A stretch of DNA of 64,000 nt from Curtobacterium sp. ZW137 (lineage in GTDB: Bacteria > Actinomycetota > Actinomycetes > Actinomycetales > Microbacteriaceae). Shown piece by piece: positions 50,221-58,397 of this stretch. The notes beneath the pieces were generated by a model. It searched no databases. It worked only from the letters and a program-made list of their open reading frames with translations, and was not told the origin of the DNA. Location of the stretch: contig NZ_RJKS01000004.1 in the NCBI RefSeq assembly GCF_003762905.1, positions 124,001 through 188,000 on the forward strand, in the 5' to 3' direction. Position 1 is the first letter of the stretch. Every line of letters starts with the position of its first letter. A program made the position numbers and the translations under genes.

Positions 50221-51102
50221 TCAGGGCTGCACGTGCTCCAGGTCCGCCAGCAGGCTCGGGTGCACCGGCTCCCATCCGAGCGTCCGGCGCGTGATCTCGC
50301 TCGACGACGGCTGGTCGGTGGCGAAGATCGGGGCGAACGCGCCGAACGTCTCGTCCGCGACGCGCTCGACCGGCAGGCCGAGGCGCCGTCCGATCACCGC
50401 GGCGATGTCCCGGACGCGGTCCCCCTCGTCCGCCACGGCGTGCCAGGCCGTCCCCGCCGGCGCGCCCTCGAGCGCGAGCCGGAACAGGACCGCGGCGTCG
50501 CGGGCGTGCACCGCCGGCCACCGCTGCTCGCCGTCGCCCGGGTACCCCGCGACCCCGCTCTGCCTGGCGGTCTCGGTGAGGAGCCCCGCGAAGCCACCGG
50601 CACCGTCGGCGTGCACGGTCCGCGGCAGCCGGATCGCCGACGTCCGGACGCCGCGAGCGGCCAGTGCGAGCGCGGCGCCGACGGAACGGGCACGCCCGGC
50701 CACCGGGCCCTCCAGCGGCAGTGGGTCCGTCTCGACCGATCGACGTCCGGTGATCCAGGGCGTGCCCGACACGACGACGAACGGACGGTCGGTGCCGACG
50801 AGTTCCCCGCCGAGCGCGGCCATCGCCGCGGACTCCTCCTCGATGGCGCGGGTCAGGGCCTCCGGGGAGCTGAAGTCGTTCGAGAACGCCAGGCTGACGA
50901 CACCGTCGGCGTGGCGGGCGCCGGCCCGCAGCACGTCGAGGTCCGTGATCGCGCCGGGGACGGGCGTCGCGCCGGCCGCGGCGAGCGCCGCTGCCGCGCG
51001 GTCGGAGCGGGCGAGCGCCGAGACGCTGTGGCCCGCCGTGATGAGCTCGGCGACGACCGCCGTGCCGATGGTGCCGGTGCCGCCGGTGACGAAGACGTGC
51101 AT
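50221..51102 (-). CDS. NAD(P)-binding epimerase/SDR family protein
   Basis: 293 residues, atypical/extended SDR. Rossmann motif TGGTGTIGTAVV (about 6-17), ALARSDRAAAALAAAGATPVPG near 29-50, and VHARDAAVLFRLALEG near 198-213. No clear YxxxK at the usual place, which is common among atypical SDRs of this NmrA-like type. Divergent from the TetR gene over 83 bp with two operator copies, so it is the probable TetR target. Confidence 0.87.
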   Translation of the reverse strand: MHVFVTGGTGTIGTAVVAELITAGHSVSALARSDRAAAALAAAGATPVPGAITDLDVLRAGARHADGVVSLAFSNDFSSPEALTRAIEEESAAMAALGGELVGTDRPFVVVSGTPWITGRRSVETDPLPLEGPVAGRARSVGAALALAARGVRTSAIRLPRTVHADGAGGFAGLLTETARQSGVAGYPGDGEQRWPAVHARDAAVLFRLALEGAPAGTAWHAVADEGDRVRDIAAVIGRRLGLPVERVADETFGAFAPIFATDQPSSSEITRRTLGWEPVHPSLLADLEHVQP

Positions 51103-51118
51103 GGGGACTCCTCAAGTG

Positions 51119-51136
51119 ATGGGACTGTTGTGCCAT
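51119..51136. promoter_or_regulatory. TetR-type operator copy 1
   Basis: ATGGGAC-N4-GTGCCAT, 18 bp with one mismatched pair, 16 bp upstream of the SDR gene start. Confidence 0.72.
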
Positions 51137-51151
51137 CACCATACGCCAGTA

Positions 51152-51169
51152 ATGGCACTCTTGTCCTAT
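51152..51169. promoter_or_regulatory. TetR-type operator copy 2
   Basis: ATGGCAC-N4-GTCCTAT, same 18-bp design as the site at 51119, 33 bp away (about three turns), adjacent to the TetR -10. Confidence 0.72.
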
Positions 51170-51173
51170 CGCT

Positions 51174-51179
51174 TAGGAT
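51174..51179 (+). promoter_or_regulatory. -10 element TAGGAT of TetR gene, leaderless type
   Basis: Ends 6 bp before ATG 51186; operator copy 2 would cover its -35 region. Confidence 0.55.
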
Positions 51180-51185
51180 GGGCCC

Positions 51186-51764
51186 ATGGCGCGATGGGAA
51201 CCCGGTGCACGTGAGCGGCTCGTCCTGGCCGCCGTCGACCTGTTCTCCGAACAGGGCTACGACGAGACGACGGTCACCCAGATCGCCGAACGCGCCGGGG
51301 TCACCAAGAGCACCTTCTTCCGGCACTTCCCCGACAAGCGCGAACTCCTCGTCGCCGGCCAGGAGACCCTCAGCCGCCTCCTCGCCGAGGGCATCGCCGA
51401 CGCACCCGCTGGCAGCAGCCCGCTCGACGCCGTCGCCGCCGGGCTCGACCGCGCCTCCGGCGAGATGGGCCCGATGAACCGGGAACTCGGACCACGCCTG
51501 AAGGCCGCCGTGGCCGCCAGCGCCGAGCTGCAGGAACGTGACGCCCTGAAGAGCGTCGGGATGGCCGCAGCCATGACTTCGGCACTCGTCGCCCGCGGTG
51601 TCGCCGAGGCCCCCGCACGACTCGCCAGCGAGATCGGCGTCCTGGCCTTCAAGCAGGGCTTCGACCGGTGGTCGGGCACCGCGCGGAACGACGACGACGG
51701 GCTCGCACGGCACACGCTCGCGGCGCTCGCCGAGCTGCGCGCCGCCACCGCGGCCCTGGGCTGA
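51186..51764 (+). CDS. TetR-family transcriptional regulator
   Basis: 192 residues. N-terminal TetR helix-turn-helix: RERLVLAAVDLFSEQGYDETTVTQIAERAGVTKSTFFRHFPDKREL (about 9-54). C-terminal ligand domain is alpha-helical and unassigned. Twin 18-bp operators lie between it and the divergent SDR gene, so it probably represses both. A 52-bp palindrome terminates it. Confidence 0.93.
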   Translation: MARWEPGARERLVLAAVDLFSEQGYDETTVTQIAERAGVTKSTFFRHFPDKRELLVAGQETLSRLLAEGIADAPAGSSPLDAVAAGLDRASGEMGPMNRELGPRLKAAVAASAELQERDALKSVGMAAAMTSALVARGVAEAPARLASEIGVLAFKQGFDRWSGTARNDDDGLARHTLAALAELRAATAALG

Positions 51765-51768
51765 CCCC

Positions 51769-51820
51769 GTGACGGACGGGAGGCCCGGTGCCAGCTGGCA
51801 CCGGGCCTCCCGTCCGTCAC
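51769..51820. terminator. Perfect 52-bp palindromic bidirectional terminator
   Basis: 26-bp perfect arms without loop (centre CAGCTG), between the convergent TetR and Fn3-protein genes. Its base GGACGGGAGGC is shared with 6627 and 31404. Confidence 0.9.
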
Positions 51821-51830
51821 GTGGTGACGA

Positions 51831-53183
51831 TCACATCACCAGCAGGCGCGTGAACTGCGCTGCCGACACCTGCTGCGCAGGGCCACCGGCCGCGGGCACC
51901 CGCCAGAGCCCGGCAGTCGGGGCCTGGTCGATGTCGATGTACACGTCACCGGACTCGGTCGCCGCACCGATGTTCGCACCACGGGAACCCGCCGTGATCC
52001 CGGAGACCGGCACGGTCTTCGAGGACCCGGTCGAGCCGAGGACGAGCATGTTCGGGATGCTCCGGTCGATCGCGCAGCCGCCGGGGGTGCCGTACTCCGC
52101 CGGGCTCGTGCACCACTCGGCGGACTGCAGGAGCGAGAACGTCCCGGAGTTCGTCGCGGCGTACTCGAAGGCGATGTGCGTGCCGATGTGCTGCTGCACC
52201 GTCGCACCGGGCTTCAGGAGGTACCAGCCCCAGTAGCCGGCACCGCCGGGCGAGCGCTCGTTGAGGTACAGGTTCCCGTGGCCGTCGACGACGACCGCCG
52301 TCGCGTAGCCGAGCGTGTCGTTGCCGCCCGCGTAGGTGAGTGTGCGGGCGGTCGTCGTCCCGGACGGGGACGCCGTGTTCACGACGAGCGAGTCGCCGTT
52401 GCCGGCCTGGGTCGCGACGGTTCCGTCCCGTCCGACGCCCCAGGCGCGCTGGATCGAGGCACTCGGGGCGCCGAACCCGAGCAGCGTCTTCGGAGCACCA
52501 CCAGTGACGGGCAGCTTCACGATCGAGCCGGACACCGAGTCGACCCAGTAGAGGTTCCCGGGGACGTCCGAGCGGAGGTCAGCGGTCAGGTGCAGGCCCG
52601 TCGCGACGGTCTTCGCCGCGCCGCCGCCCGCCGGGTACATCACGATGGACGTGAGGTCCGCAGACGGCACGAACACGTCACCCCGGTCGTCAGCGGTGAA
52701 GCCGGCGCCCTTCGCCGCGATCGTCGTCGGGGCGCCCGTGCCGCTCACCGGGAAGCGCACCACGGCACCGGCCGCGTTCAGTGCGAAGAGGGACTGCACG
52801 GTCGGGTCGGTCGTGGCGCCGGTCGCGGTGTGCTTCACCGTGACCGCCGGGCCGAGGCCCTTCGCACCGACCGCGCGCACCGCGAACGAGTACGTCGTCC
52901 GAGCCGTGAGGGCGCCGAAGTGGTCCGTCCGCGCCGACGCCTTGAGCTTGTCGACACCGTGGGTGGGCTGGTTCTCGGCCGGCGAGATCGTCACGCGCCA
53001 GCCGGTGATCTTCGGGCCGGTGCGCGGTGCGCTCCAGCTGACGTCGGCATCGCCGCCGACGCCCGTGACCTTGACGGCGGTCGGAGCGCCGGGCGTCGCG
53101 GCCGCTGGTGCGGCCTGCGCGGGCAGTGCTCCTCCCACGATGAGCGCGACCGCTGCGACAGCGGTCAGTGCGGCTCTGTACAT
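51831..53183 (-). CDS. Secreted fibronectin type III / beta-propeller protein
   Basis: 450 residues. Signal peptide (hydrophobic 8-22, AQA cleavage near 25). A fibronectin type III domain spans about 32-120 (PGAPTAVKVTGVGGDADVSWSAP, then TTYSFAVRAVGAKG). The remainder (about 130-450) has repeating DxxGNLY/DRGDVFV-type blades like NHL or virginiamycin-B-lyase propellers (GHGNLYLNER, PGNLYWVDSVSG). Likely extracellular binding protein; ligand unknown. A composite repeat lies upstream. Confidence 0.8.
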   Translation of the reverse strand: MYRAALTAVAAVALIVGGALPAQAAPAAATPGAPTAVKVTGVGGDADVSWSAPRTGPKITGWRVTISPAENQPTHGVDKLKASARTDHFGALTARTTYSFAVRAVGAKGLGPAVTVKHTATGATTDPTVQSLFALNAAGAVVRFPVSGTGAPTTIAAKGAGFTADDRGDVFVPSADLTSIVMYPAGGGAAKTVATGLHLTADLRSDVPGNLYWVDSVSGSIVKLPVTGGAPKTLLGFGAPSASIQRAWGVGRDGTVATQAGNGDSLVVNTASPSGTTTARTLTYAGGNDTLGYATAVVVDGHGNLYLNERSPGGAGYWGWYLLKPGATVQQHIGTHIAFEYAATNSGTFSLLQSAEWCTSPAEYGTPGGCAIDRSIPNMLVLGSTGSSKTVPVSGITAGSRGANIGAATESGDVYIDIDQAPTAGLWRVPAAGGPAQQVSAAQFTRLLVM

Positions 53184-53329
53184 GTCGGACCCCTTCTCGT
53201 GCCTCGGCTCCCTGTGCCGGGGCTGCGCACATGCTGACACCGGGTGGTGTCCCGCCGGAACGCGTTGTCCGGAACGTGCGGCATCGCGCAACCGCACGAT
53301 CCGGGGTGGCCGGGGTCGTCCCGCGCTCG

Positions 53330-53477
53330 GTCGTTTCGCGCATAGGGAGTCGTTTCGCGCATAGGGAGTCGTTTCGCGCGTAGGGAGTCGTTTCGCGCGT
53401 AGGGGGTCGGAAGTTCCGACCCCCTACGCGCGATTCCACTTTCCATCACGGGCGGTGTGGGAAGGATCGCGCGTGGT
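53330..53477. repeat. Composite repeat: 19-bp tandem units, palindrome and conserved tail, copy 2
   Basis: Four 19-bp units GTCGTTTCGCGCRTAGGGA start at 53330, 53349, 53368 and 53387. They run into a perfect 41-bp palindrome (53393-53412 and 53414-53433, centre G53413), then a tail with GGTGTGGGAAGGATCGCGCGTGG. Interval 53184-53565 carries no gene. Confidence 0.92.
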
Positions 53478-53565
53478 CGCCGAGGCGCATCGGCACACGC
53501 TGCACCCGGCCTGGAGGCTCGGCGCACGCCCGCAACGCGCCCGCCGGCCCGGCAGGCGGTCCGGG

Positions 53566-54060
53566 TCAGGGCCGCGCGACGTACGTCCGCGTCGCCACGC
53601 CCGTGATCACGTGGGGGAACTCCTCGCCGGTGGGGACGAACCCGCCGGCCTCGTACAGCCGCACCGCGCGGTCGTTGTCCGCCAGGACGTGCAGTGCGAC
53701 GGCGGGGTGCCCCTCCGCTCGTGCTGCGTCCTGGGCACCCGTGAGCAGGGCACGACCGACCCCGCGCGCCTCGAGCCCCGGACGTACGGCGAGCAGCGAC
53801 AGGTACGCAGCATCGACGGGGTCCGTCGGCCGCCCGGTCCCCGGCGCCGTGACGAGCGCGAACCCGTCCACGACACCGTCCGGCCCCGCGGCCACCAGGC
53901 ACGCCACCCGGGGCGCGGCGAACTTCTCCTGCGCCCGGGCCCGCGTCGCCGGGTGCTCCGGGATCTCGTCACGCGCAGCGACCGCGGCAGCCCACAGGTC
54001 GATGCACGCGGGGACCTCGTCCGGGGCGGCGGTACGCACGACCACGGACGACTCGATCAC
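53566..54060 (-). CDS. GNAT-family N-acetyltransferase
   Basis: 164 residues. GNAT core: YLSLLAVRPGLEARGVGRALLTGAQDAARAEGHPAVALHVLADNDRAVRLYEAGGF (about 86-141), with the acetyl-CoA loop R-G-V-G-R-A. Substrate unknown. GTG 54060 lies 4 bp after the stop of the upstream monooxygenase, so both are probably one transcript. An acetylated metabolite related to that enzyme is conceivable but unproven. Confidence 0.88.
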   Translation of the reverse strand: MIESSVVVRTAAPDEVPACIDLWAAAVAARDEIPEHPATRARAQEKFAAPRVACLVAAGPDGVVDGFALVTAPGTGRPTDPVDAAYLSLLAVRPGLEARGVGRALLTGAQDAARAEGHPAVALHVLADNDRAVRLYEAGGFVPTGEEFPHVITGVATRTYVARP

Positions 54061-54064
54061 CCGA

Positions 54065-55483
54065 TCAGCCTACGACCGCGTCGCTGCCGATCCGGTACCC
54101 GGCCCCGCGGTGCTCCGCGGGCAGCCGGTCCCCGCGTCCGTGCAGCTTGTGCCGGAGCGACCCCGCCTCGTACGCCTCCGGGTACACGCCCCGGGCGCGG
54201 AGCTCCGGGACCACGAACTCGATGACGTCCTCCCACGTGCCCGGCGTCACGGCGTACGCCAGGTTGAACCCGTCCACGTCCGTCTGCTCCTGGATCTCCT
54301 GCAGCTGTGAGGCGATCGTCGCTCCCCCACCCACCGCGACCGGCCCGAGCCCGCCGATCGCCGTGTGCCGCGCGAGGTCCCGGATCGTCCAGGCGCTCCC
54401 GTCCTCCCCCGTCGCTGCCGAGATGTTCGCCGCCGCCGACTGGATCGCGTTCGACTCGACGTCCCCGAGCGGCTCGTCGAGGTCCCACTGCGACAGGTCG
54501 ACGCCCATCCACCCGGAGTTGAGCACGAGCGCGCCGAGCTCCGACGCGTAGGAGAGGTAGTCCTCGTACTTCGCCTGCGCCAGCTCGTCCGTCGCGTCCG
54601 TGATGATCGTGAGCAGCGTGTAGATCTTCGCCGCGTACCGGTCCCGCCCAGCCGCCTCGAGTGCATCGCGGATCTTCGTCACCGTCGAAGCGAGCTGCGG
54701 CAGGGTCGGCGCACCGACGAAGATCGCCTCCGCGTTCTCCGCCGCGAACGCGATCCCCCGCGGCGACGCCCCCGCCTGGTAGATCACCGGCGTGCGCTGC
54801 ACCGACGGTTCGGAGAGGTGGATCCCCGGCACGTCGAAGTGCTTGCCGTGGTGCTCGATCGGGTGCACCTTCGCCGGGTCCGTGAAGACGCCGTTCTCCT
54901 TGTCGAGCACGACGGCGTCGTCCTCCCACGAGCCCTCCCACAGCTTGTAGAGGACCTCGAGGTACTCGTCGGCGACGTCGTACCGGTCGTCGTGGCTCAG
55001 CTGGTCCGTCTGCCCCATGTTCCGCGCCGCGCTCGGCAGGTACCCAGTCACCACGTTCCAGCCGACGCGGCCCTTCGTGAGGTGGTCGAGCGTGGACACC
55101 CGCCGCGCGAACGGGTACGGGTGCTCGTAGGCCGTGCCCGCCGTGATCCCGAACCCGAGGTGCTCCGTCACCGACGCCATCGCCGACACGAGCAGGATCG
55201 GGTCGTTCACCGGGACCTGCGACCCCGTGCGCAGGGCGGCTTCGTTCGAGTCCCCGTACACGTCGTACGTGCCGAGGACGTCCGCGATGAAGATGCCGTC
55301 GAACGCCCCGCCCTCGAGCGTCTTCGCGAGGTCGGTCCAGTACGTCAGGTCGCGGTAGTTGCGGGAGCGGTCCCTCGGGTGCCGCCACAGGCCCGAGGAC
55401 TGGTGCGCCACGCAGTTCATGTCGAACGCGTTGAAGCGGATCTGCCGCGGGGTCGTCGGGGTCGGGTTCGTCGAGTCCGTCAC
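54065..55483 (-). CDS. NtaA/SnaA/DszA-type FMN-dependent monooxygenase
   Basis: 472 residues, large-subunit group of bacterial-luciferase-like monooxygenases that act on nitrilotriacetate, pristinamycin or dibenzothiophene-type substrates with FMNH2 from a reductase. Motifs: HQSSGLWRHPRDRSRNYRDLTYWTDLAKTLEGGAFDGIFIADVLG (about 27-71), VGWNVVTGY (about 140-148) and VIYQAGASPRGIAFAAENAEAIFVG (about 229-253). No partner reductase nearby. GTG 55483 is fixed by the -10 at 55491. Confidence 0.9.
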   Translation of the reverse strand: MTDSTNPTPTTPRQIRFNAFDMNCVAHQSSGLWRHPRDRSRNYRDLTYWTDLAKTLEGGAFDGIFIADVLGTYDVYGDSNEAALRTGSQVPVNDPILLVSAMASVTEHLGFGITAGTAYEHPYPFARRVSTLDHLTKGRVGWNVVTGYLPSAARNMGQTDQLSHDDRYDVADEYLEVLYKLWEGSWEDDAVVLDKENGVFTDPAKVHPIEHHGKHFDVPGIHLSEPSVQRTPVIYQAGASPRGIAFAAENAEAIFVGAPTLPQLASTVTKIRDALEAAGRDRYAAKIYTLLTIITDATDELAQAKYEDYLSYASELGALVLNSGWMGVDLSQWDLDEPLGDVESNAIQSAAANISAATGEDGSAWTIRDLARHTAIGGLGPVAVGGGATIASQLQEIQEQTDVDGFNLAYAVTPGTWEDVIEFVVPELRARGVYPEAYEAGSLRHKLHGRGDRLPAEHRGAGYRIGSDAVVG

Positions 55484-55490
55484 GGTCGCG

Positions 55491-55496
55491 ACGCTA
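55491..55496 (-). promoter_or_regulatory. -10 element TAGCGT of NtaA-type monooxygenase, leaderless type
   Basis: Minus strand TAGCGT ends 7 bp before GTG 55483; no ribosome-binding site. Confidence 0.5.
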
Positions 55497-55564
55497 CGGA
55501 TGGTTGCTCCGCGGGTCACGCAAGGTGACGAACCGTGACGAGACGGATCCCGACGTCCGCACTG

Positions 55565-55789
55565 CTACGGCCGGTAGTCCCGGTTCTCGTCGGACTGGTC
55601 GAGCGGGAGCTGTCGCGGCCACTGGCGACCGTCGGTCCCTGCGCCGACGCCGGTGATCGCCCGGACGACAGCGATGAGCACAGTGGTCGCCCACCCGTGC
55701 CGCTTCGGGTTCGTGAACCCGTCGTCACCGAACGGGCGATCGCGATCAGGTCCGGACACTTCGCCTCCGAGCAGCAGTTGACGGTGCAC
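55565..55789 (-). CDS. Possible small hypothetical protein
   Basis: A 74-codon frame with a GTG start. Sequence GDDGFTNPKRHGWATTVLIAVVRAITGVGAG has one short hydrophobic stretch. No family recognised, no ribosome-binding site, and overlapping open frames exist on both strands. The rest of the interval 55497-55837 shows nothing else. Treat as doubtful. Confidence 0.25.
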   Translation of the reverse strand: MHRQLLLGGEVSGPDRDRPFGDDGFTNPKRHGWATTVLIAVVRAITGVGAGTDGRQWPRQLPLDQSDENRDYRP

Positions 55790-55837
55790 AGACTACGTGC
55801 TGCCCTGACCGCTCCGGCTGAGGCGCGTTCCGGTCGG

Positions 55838-56749
55838 CTACCCGACGACCTGCCGGATCCGCTCGAGGCCCGTTCGGCAGCGATCCCGGTACTCGTCGTA
55901 CAGGTCCGGCCGCTTGTCGAGCGCCCAACGGGTCACGTCCAGCAGGTGCAGTTCCGTCATCGTGGCGAGGCGCCGGTGATCGGCGGCCGACGCCAGCCCC
56001 GCAGCGGCAGCGAACTCGGCATGTTCCTGGAGGGTGATCGACCCGTCGACGCACGCCCATTCGAAGACCCGTCGGGCGTCGGTCCAGGGTGACGGTCCGG
56101 TCTCGGCGGCGCCCCAGTCGATGAGCACGGGTGGCAGGTCGGGACCTCGGGAGAGGAGGTTGCGCGGCGCGAGGTCGCCGTGCGCGAGTCCGAAGTCGTG
56201 CGCATCGTCCTGCAACGAGCCGAGGCGATCGCGCAGGCGCGCGGGCTCCGTGTACGCGCCGTCGCGGAGGAGCCGGTCGTCGTCCCCGAGGGCGCGGATG
56301 TTGTAGTCGAGGTGTGCCGACCAGGCACGCGGCACGTCGGCGCCGAACCGCGAGTAGAGGGACGGCGGCGCATCGCGGAGCGAGATCCCGGCGACCGCGC
56401 GGGCGTAGGTGCCGAGCCACGTCCAGGGGTGGTCGATCGCCCGCGCGTCCGGCGTCACGTACTCGGACATGGCGAACGGCACCCCGCGTTCGACACCGTG
56501 CGCGAGCGGCATCGCGACCGGGATGCCGATGCGAACCGCCTCTGCCGCGGCCCACGACTCGACGGGGTACTCGTCCTCGCGGAGCGGATCGACCGGGAAC
56601 CGGAGGACCACGGGGTCGGCGTCGACGCGTTCAACCAGGTACGTGTGGTTCACCGCGCCGCCGCGCAACGGCACGATGCGGTCGACGGTTCCGCCGACAC
56701 CCTGCACGACGACCCGCAACCATTCCTGGTCGATCCCCTCGTGCGGCAC
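55838..56749 (-). CDS. Phosphotransferase (aminoglycoside phosphotransferase/choline kinase-like) protein
   Basis: 303 residues with the protein-kinase-like fold: PLRGGAVNHTYLVERVDADPVVLRFPVD (about 28-55), catalytic loop LAHGDLAPRNLL (about 187-198) with HGDxxxxN, and VLIDWGAAETG (about 207-217) with the metal-binding Asp. Such enzymes phosphorylate small hydroxylated molecules; substrate unknown. GTG start supported by a -10-like CATGAT (56756-56761). Confidence 0.87.
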   Translation of the reverse strand: MPHEGIDQEWLRVVVQGVGGTVDRIVPLRGGAVNHTYLVERVDADPVVLRFPVDPLREDEYPVESWAAAEAVRIGIPVAMPLAHGVERGVPFAMSEYVTPDARAIDHPWTWLGTYARAVAGISLRDAPPSLYSRFGADVPRAWSAHLDYNIRALGDDDRLLRDGAYTEPARLRDRLGSLQDDAHDFGLAHGDLAPRNLLSRGPDLPPVLIDWGAAETGPSPWTDARRVFEWACVDGSITLQEHAEFAAAAGLASAADHRRLATMTELHLLDVTRWALDKRPDLYDEYRDRCRTGLERIRQVVG

Positions 56750-56755
56750 GGCTCC

Positions 56756-56761
56756 ATCATG
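56756..56761 (-). promoter_or_regulatory. -10 element CATGAT of phosphotransferase gene, leaderless type
   Basis: Minus strand CATGAT ends 6 bp before GTG 56749. Confidence 0.4.
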
Positions 56762-56784
56762 GCCCCCGGCTCGGACACCGGCTC

Positions 56785-56840
56785 TTGCGCAAGCGGTACT
56801 CAGTGTTACTATCTACCGGTAGTCAGCAACGCTGAGTACC
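56785..56840 (+). promoter_or_regulatory. PadR-operon promoter with flanking inverted repeat
   Basis: -35 TTGCGC (56785-56790), 17-bp spacer, -10 TACTAT (56808-56813). Inverted repeat GGTACTCAGTGTT (56795-56807) / AACGCTGAGTACC (56828-56840), one mismatch, brackets the -10 and start point. Fits autorepression by the PadR protein. Confidence 0.7.
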
Positions 56841-56860
56841 ACTTCGACCAGGAGGTACGC

Positions 56861-57205
56861 ATGGCCAAGCAGGAGACGGAGATGCTCAAGGGCATCCTCG
56901 AGGGGATCGTCCTCGCCGTGCTCGTCGGCCGTCCGGCCCACGGGTACGAGATCACCGCCTCGCTCCGGGAGCAGGGCTTCACCGACATCGCCGAGGGCAC
57001 CGTCTACGCCCTGCTCGTCCGCATCGAGCAGCGCGGCCTCGTCGACGTCGAGAAGGTCCCCTCCGAGAAGGGGCCGCTGCGGAAGGTGTTCACCCTGAAC
57101 GCCCGCGGCCGGGAACAGCTCGACGACTTCTGGTCGGCGTGGACCTTCCTCGCCGACCGCCTCGAGCACCTGCACAACGCGACCAGCACGAACGGACAGG
57201 ACTGA
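56861..57205 (+). CDS. PadR-family transcriptional regulator
   Basis: 114 residues, typical PadR size. Winged helix: KGILEGIVLAVLVGRPAHGYEITASLREQGFTDIAEGTVYALLVRIEQRGLVD (about 10-62) and a C-terminal helix. AGGAGG precedes the ATG. First gene of an operon with a DUF1048 gene and an ABC exporter; PadR probably represses it and responds to an exported compound. Confidence 0.93.
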   Translation: MAKQETEMLKGILEGIVLAVLVGRPAHGYEITASLREQGFTDIAEGTVYALLVRIEQRGLVDVEKVPSEKGPLRKVFTLNARGREQLDDFWSAWTFLADRLEHLHNATSTNGQD

Positions 57206-57207
57206 CC

Positions 57208-57591
57208 ATGGCCATCTCGATCTCGGACATCACGACCAAGCTCATCGGCGACAAGAAGCGCTGGCGGGCGTACAAGGCCCGGACGGCGACCCTGCCGGCG
57301 AGCCACCGCACCGCCGTCGACGGCATCGAGCGGTACCTCATGTACACGGGCCCGAGCGACGGCGACCAGCTCATGCGCATGCTCGACGACCTCGCGGACC
57401 TGTTCGAACAGAGCGCCGCGGACGGCACGAGCGTCCGCACCGTCGTCGGCGACGACCCGATCGCCTTCGCCGAGGACTTCAAGGCGAACTACGGGCTCGG
57501 CTCGTGGCTGAGCAAGGAGCAGCAGCGTCTGATCGCCGCGATCGACGAGGCAGACCAGGCGGACGCTCATCGAGGAGGTGAACCGTCGTGA
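57208..57591 (+). CDS. DUF1048 family protein
   Basis: 127 residues, mostly alpha-helical, cytosolic. Family motifs KRWRAYKARTATLP (about 17-30) and DGIERYLMYTGPSDGDQLMRMLDDLADLFEQSAADG (about 38-73). DUF1048 genes usually sit beside PadR regulators, as here; function unknown. It starts 2 bp after padR and overlaps the ABC ATPase start by 4 bp. Confidence 0.9.
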   Translation: MAISISDITTKLIGDKKRWRAYKARTATLPASHRTAVDGIERYLMYTGPSDGDQLMRMLDDLADLFEQSAADGTSVRTVVGDDPIAFAEDFKANYGLGSWLSKEQQRLIAAIDEADQADAHRGGEPS

Positions 57592-58397
57592 CCAACGCCA
57601 TCCGGGTCCGGGGCCTCACGAAGTCCTTCGGCGACCTGCACGTCCTCCGCGGCGTCGACCTCGACGTCGAGGCCGGCACCGTCTCAGCCCTGCTCGGCTC
57701 GAACGGTGCGGGCAAGACCACCGCGATCCGCATCCTCGCGACCCTCGCCGCGGCCACGGGTGGCACGGCCACAGTCGCTGGGCACGACGTCGCTACCGAA
57801 CCGGGCGCAGTCCGCGAGGCGATCAGCCTCACCGGACAGTTCGCGGCCGTGGACGAGGTGCTCACGGGCCGCGAGAACCTCGTCCTCGTCGCCCGGCTCC
57901 GGCACCTCCCGCACGCCGGCCGCATCGCCGACGAGCTCCTGGGACGGTTCTCGTTGACCGAGGCCGGTTCGCGTCGGGCGGGGACCTACTCGGGCGGCAT
58001 GCGCCGTCGACTCGACATCGCGATGAGCCTCATCGGCGATCCGCAGGTGGTGTTCCTCGACGAGCCGACCACCGGACTCGATCCCGAGGCCCGGCTCGAG
58101 GTCTGGGATGCCGTCCGCGCACTCGCAGCGAGCGGCACGACGGTCCTGCTCACCACGCAGTACCTCGACGAGGCCGAGCACCTCGCGGACCGCATCGCGA
58201 TCCTGCACGAGGGACGGATCATCGCCGACGGCACCCTCGCCGAGCTGCGACGCCTGCTCCCGCCCGCGCGGGTCGAGTACGTCGAGAAGCGTCCGACGCT
58301 CGAGGACGTCTTCCTCGCCGTCATCGGTCACGGCCCAGCCACGGCTGCGCCACACGAAGAAGCCACCACCGCGCCGCACCAGGAGGAGGTCGCCTGA
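57588..58397 (+). CDS. ABC exporter ATP-binding protein (DrrA-like)
   Basis: 269 residues. Walker A LLGSNGAGKTT (about 34-44), signature YSGGMRRRLDIAMSLIG (about 134-150), Walker B VVFLDEPTTGLDP (about 153-165), and the H/Q-loop context TQYLDEAEHLADRI. The DrrA group exports antibiotics or lipids with a DrrB-type permease, which follows. Tail of about 20 residues is His/Glu/Ala-rich. GTG start overlaps DUF1048. Confidence 0.92.
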   Translation: MTNAIRVRGLTKSFGDLHVLRGVDLDVEAGTVSALLGSNGAGKTTAIRILATLAAATGGTATVAGHDVATEPGAVREAISLTGQFAAVDEVLTGRENLVLVARLRHLPHAGRIADELLGRFSLTEAGSRRAGTYSGGMRRRLDIAMSLIGDPQVVFLDEPTTGLDPEARLEVWDAVRALAASGTTVLLTTQYLDEAEHLADRIAILHEGRIIADGTLAELRRLLPPARVEYVEKRPTLEDVFLAVIGHGPATAAPHEEATTAPHQEEVA

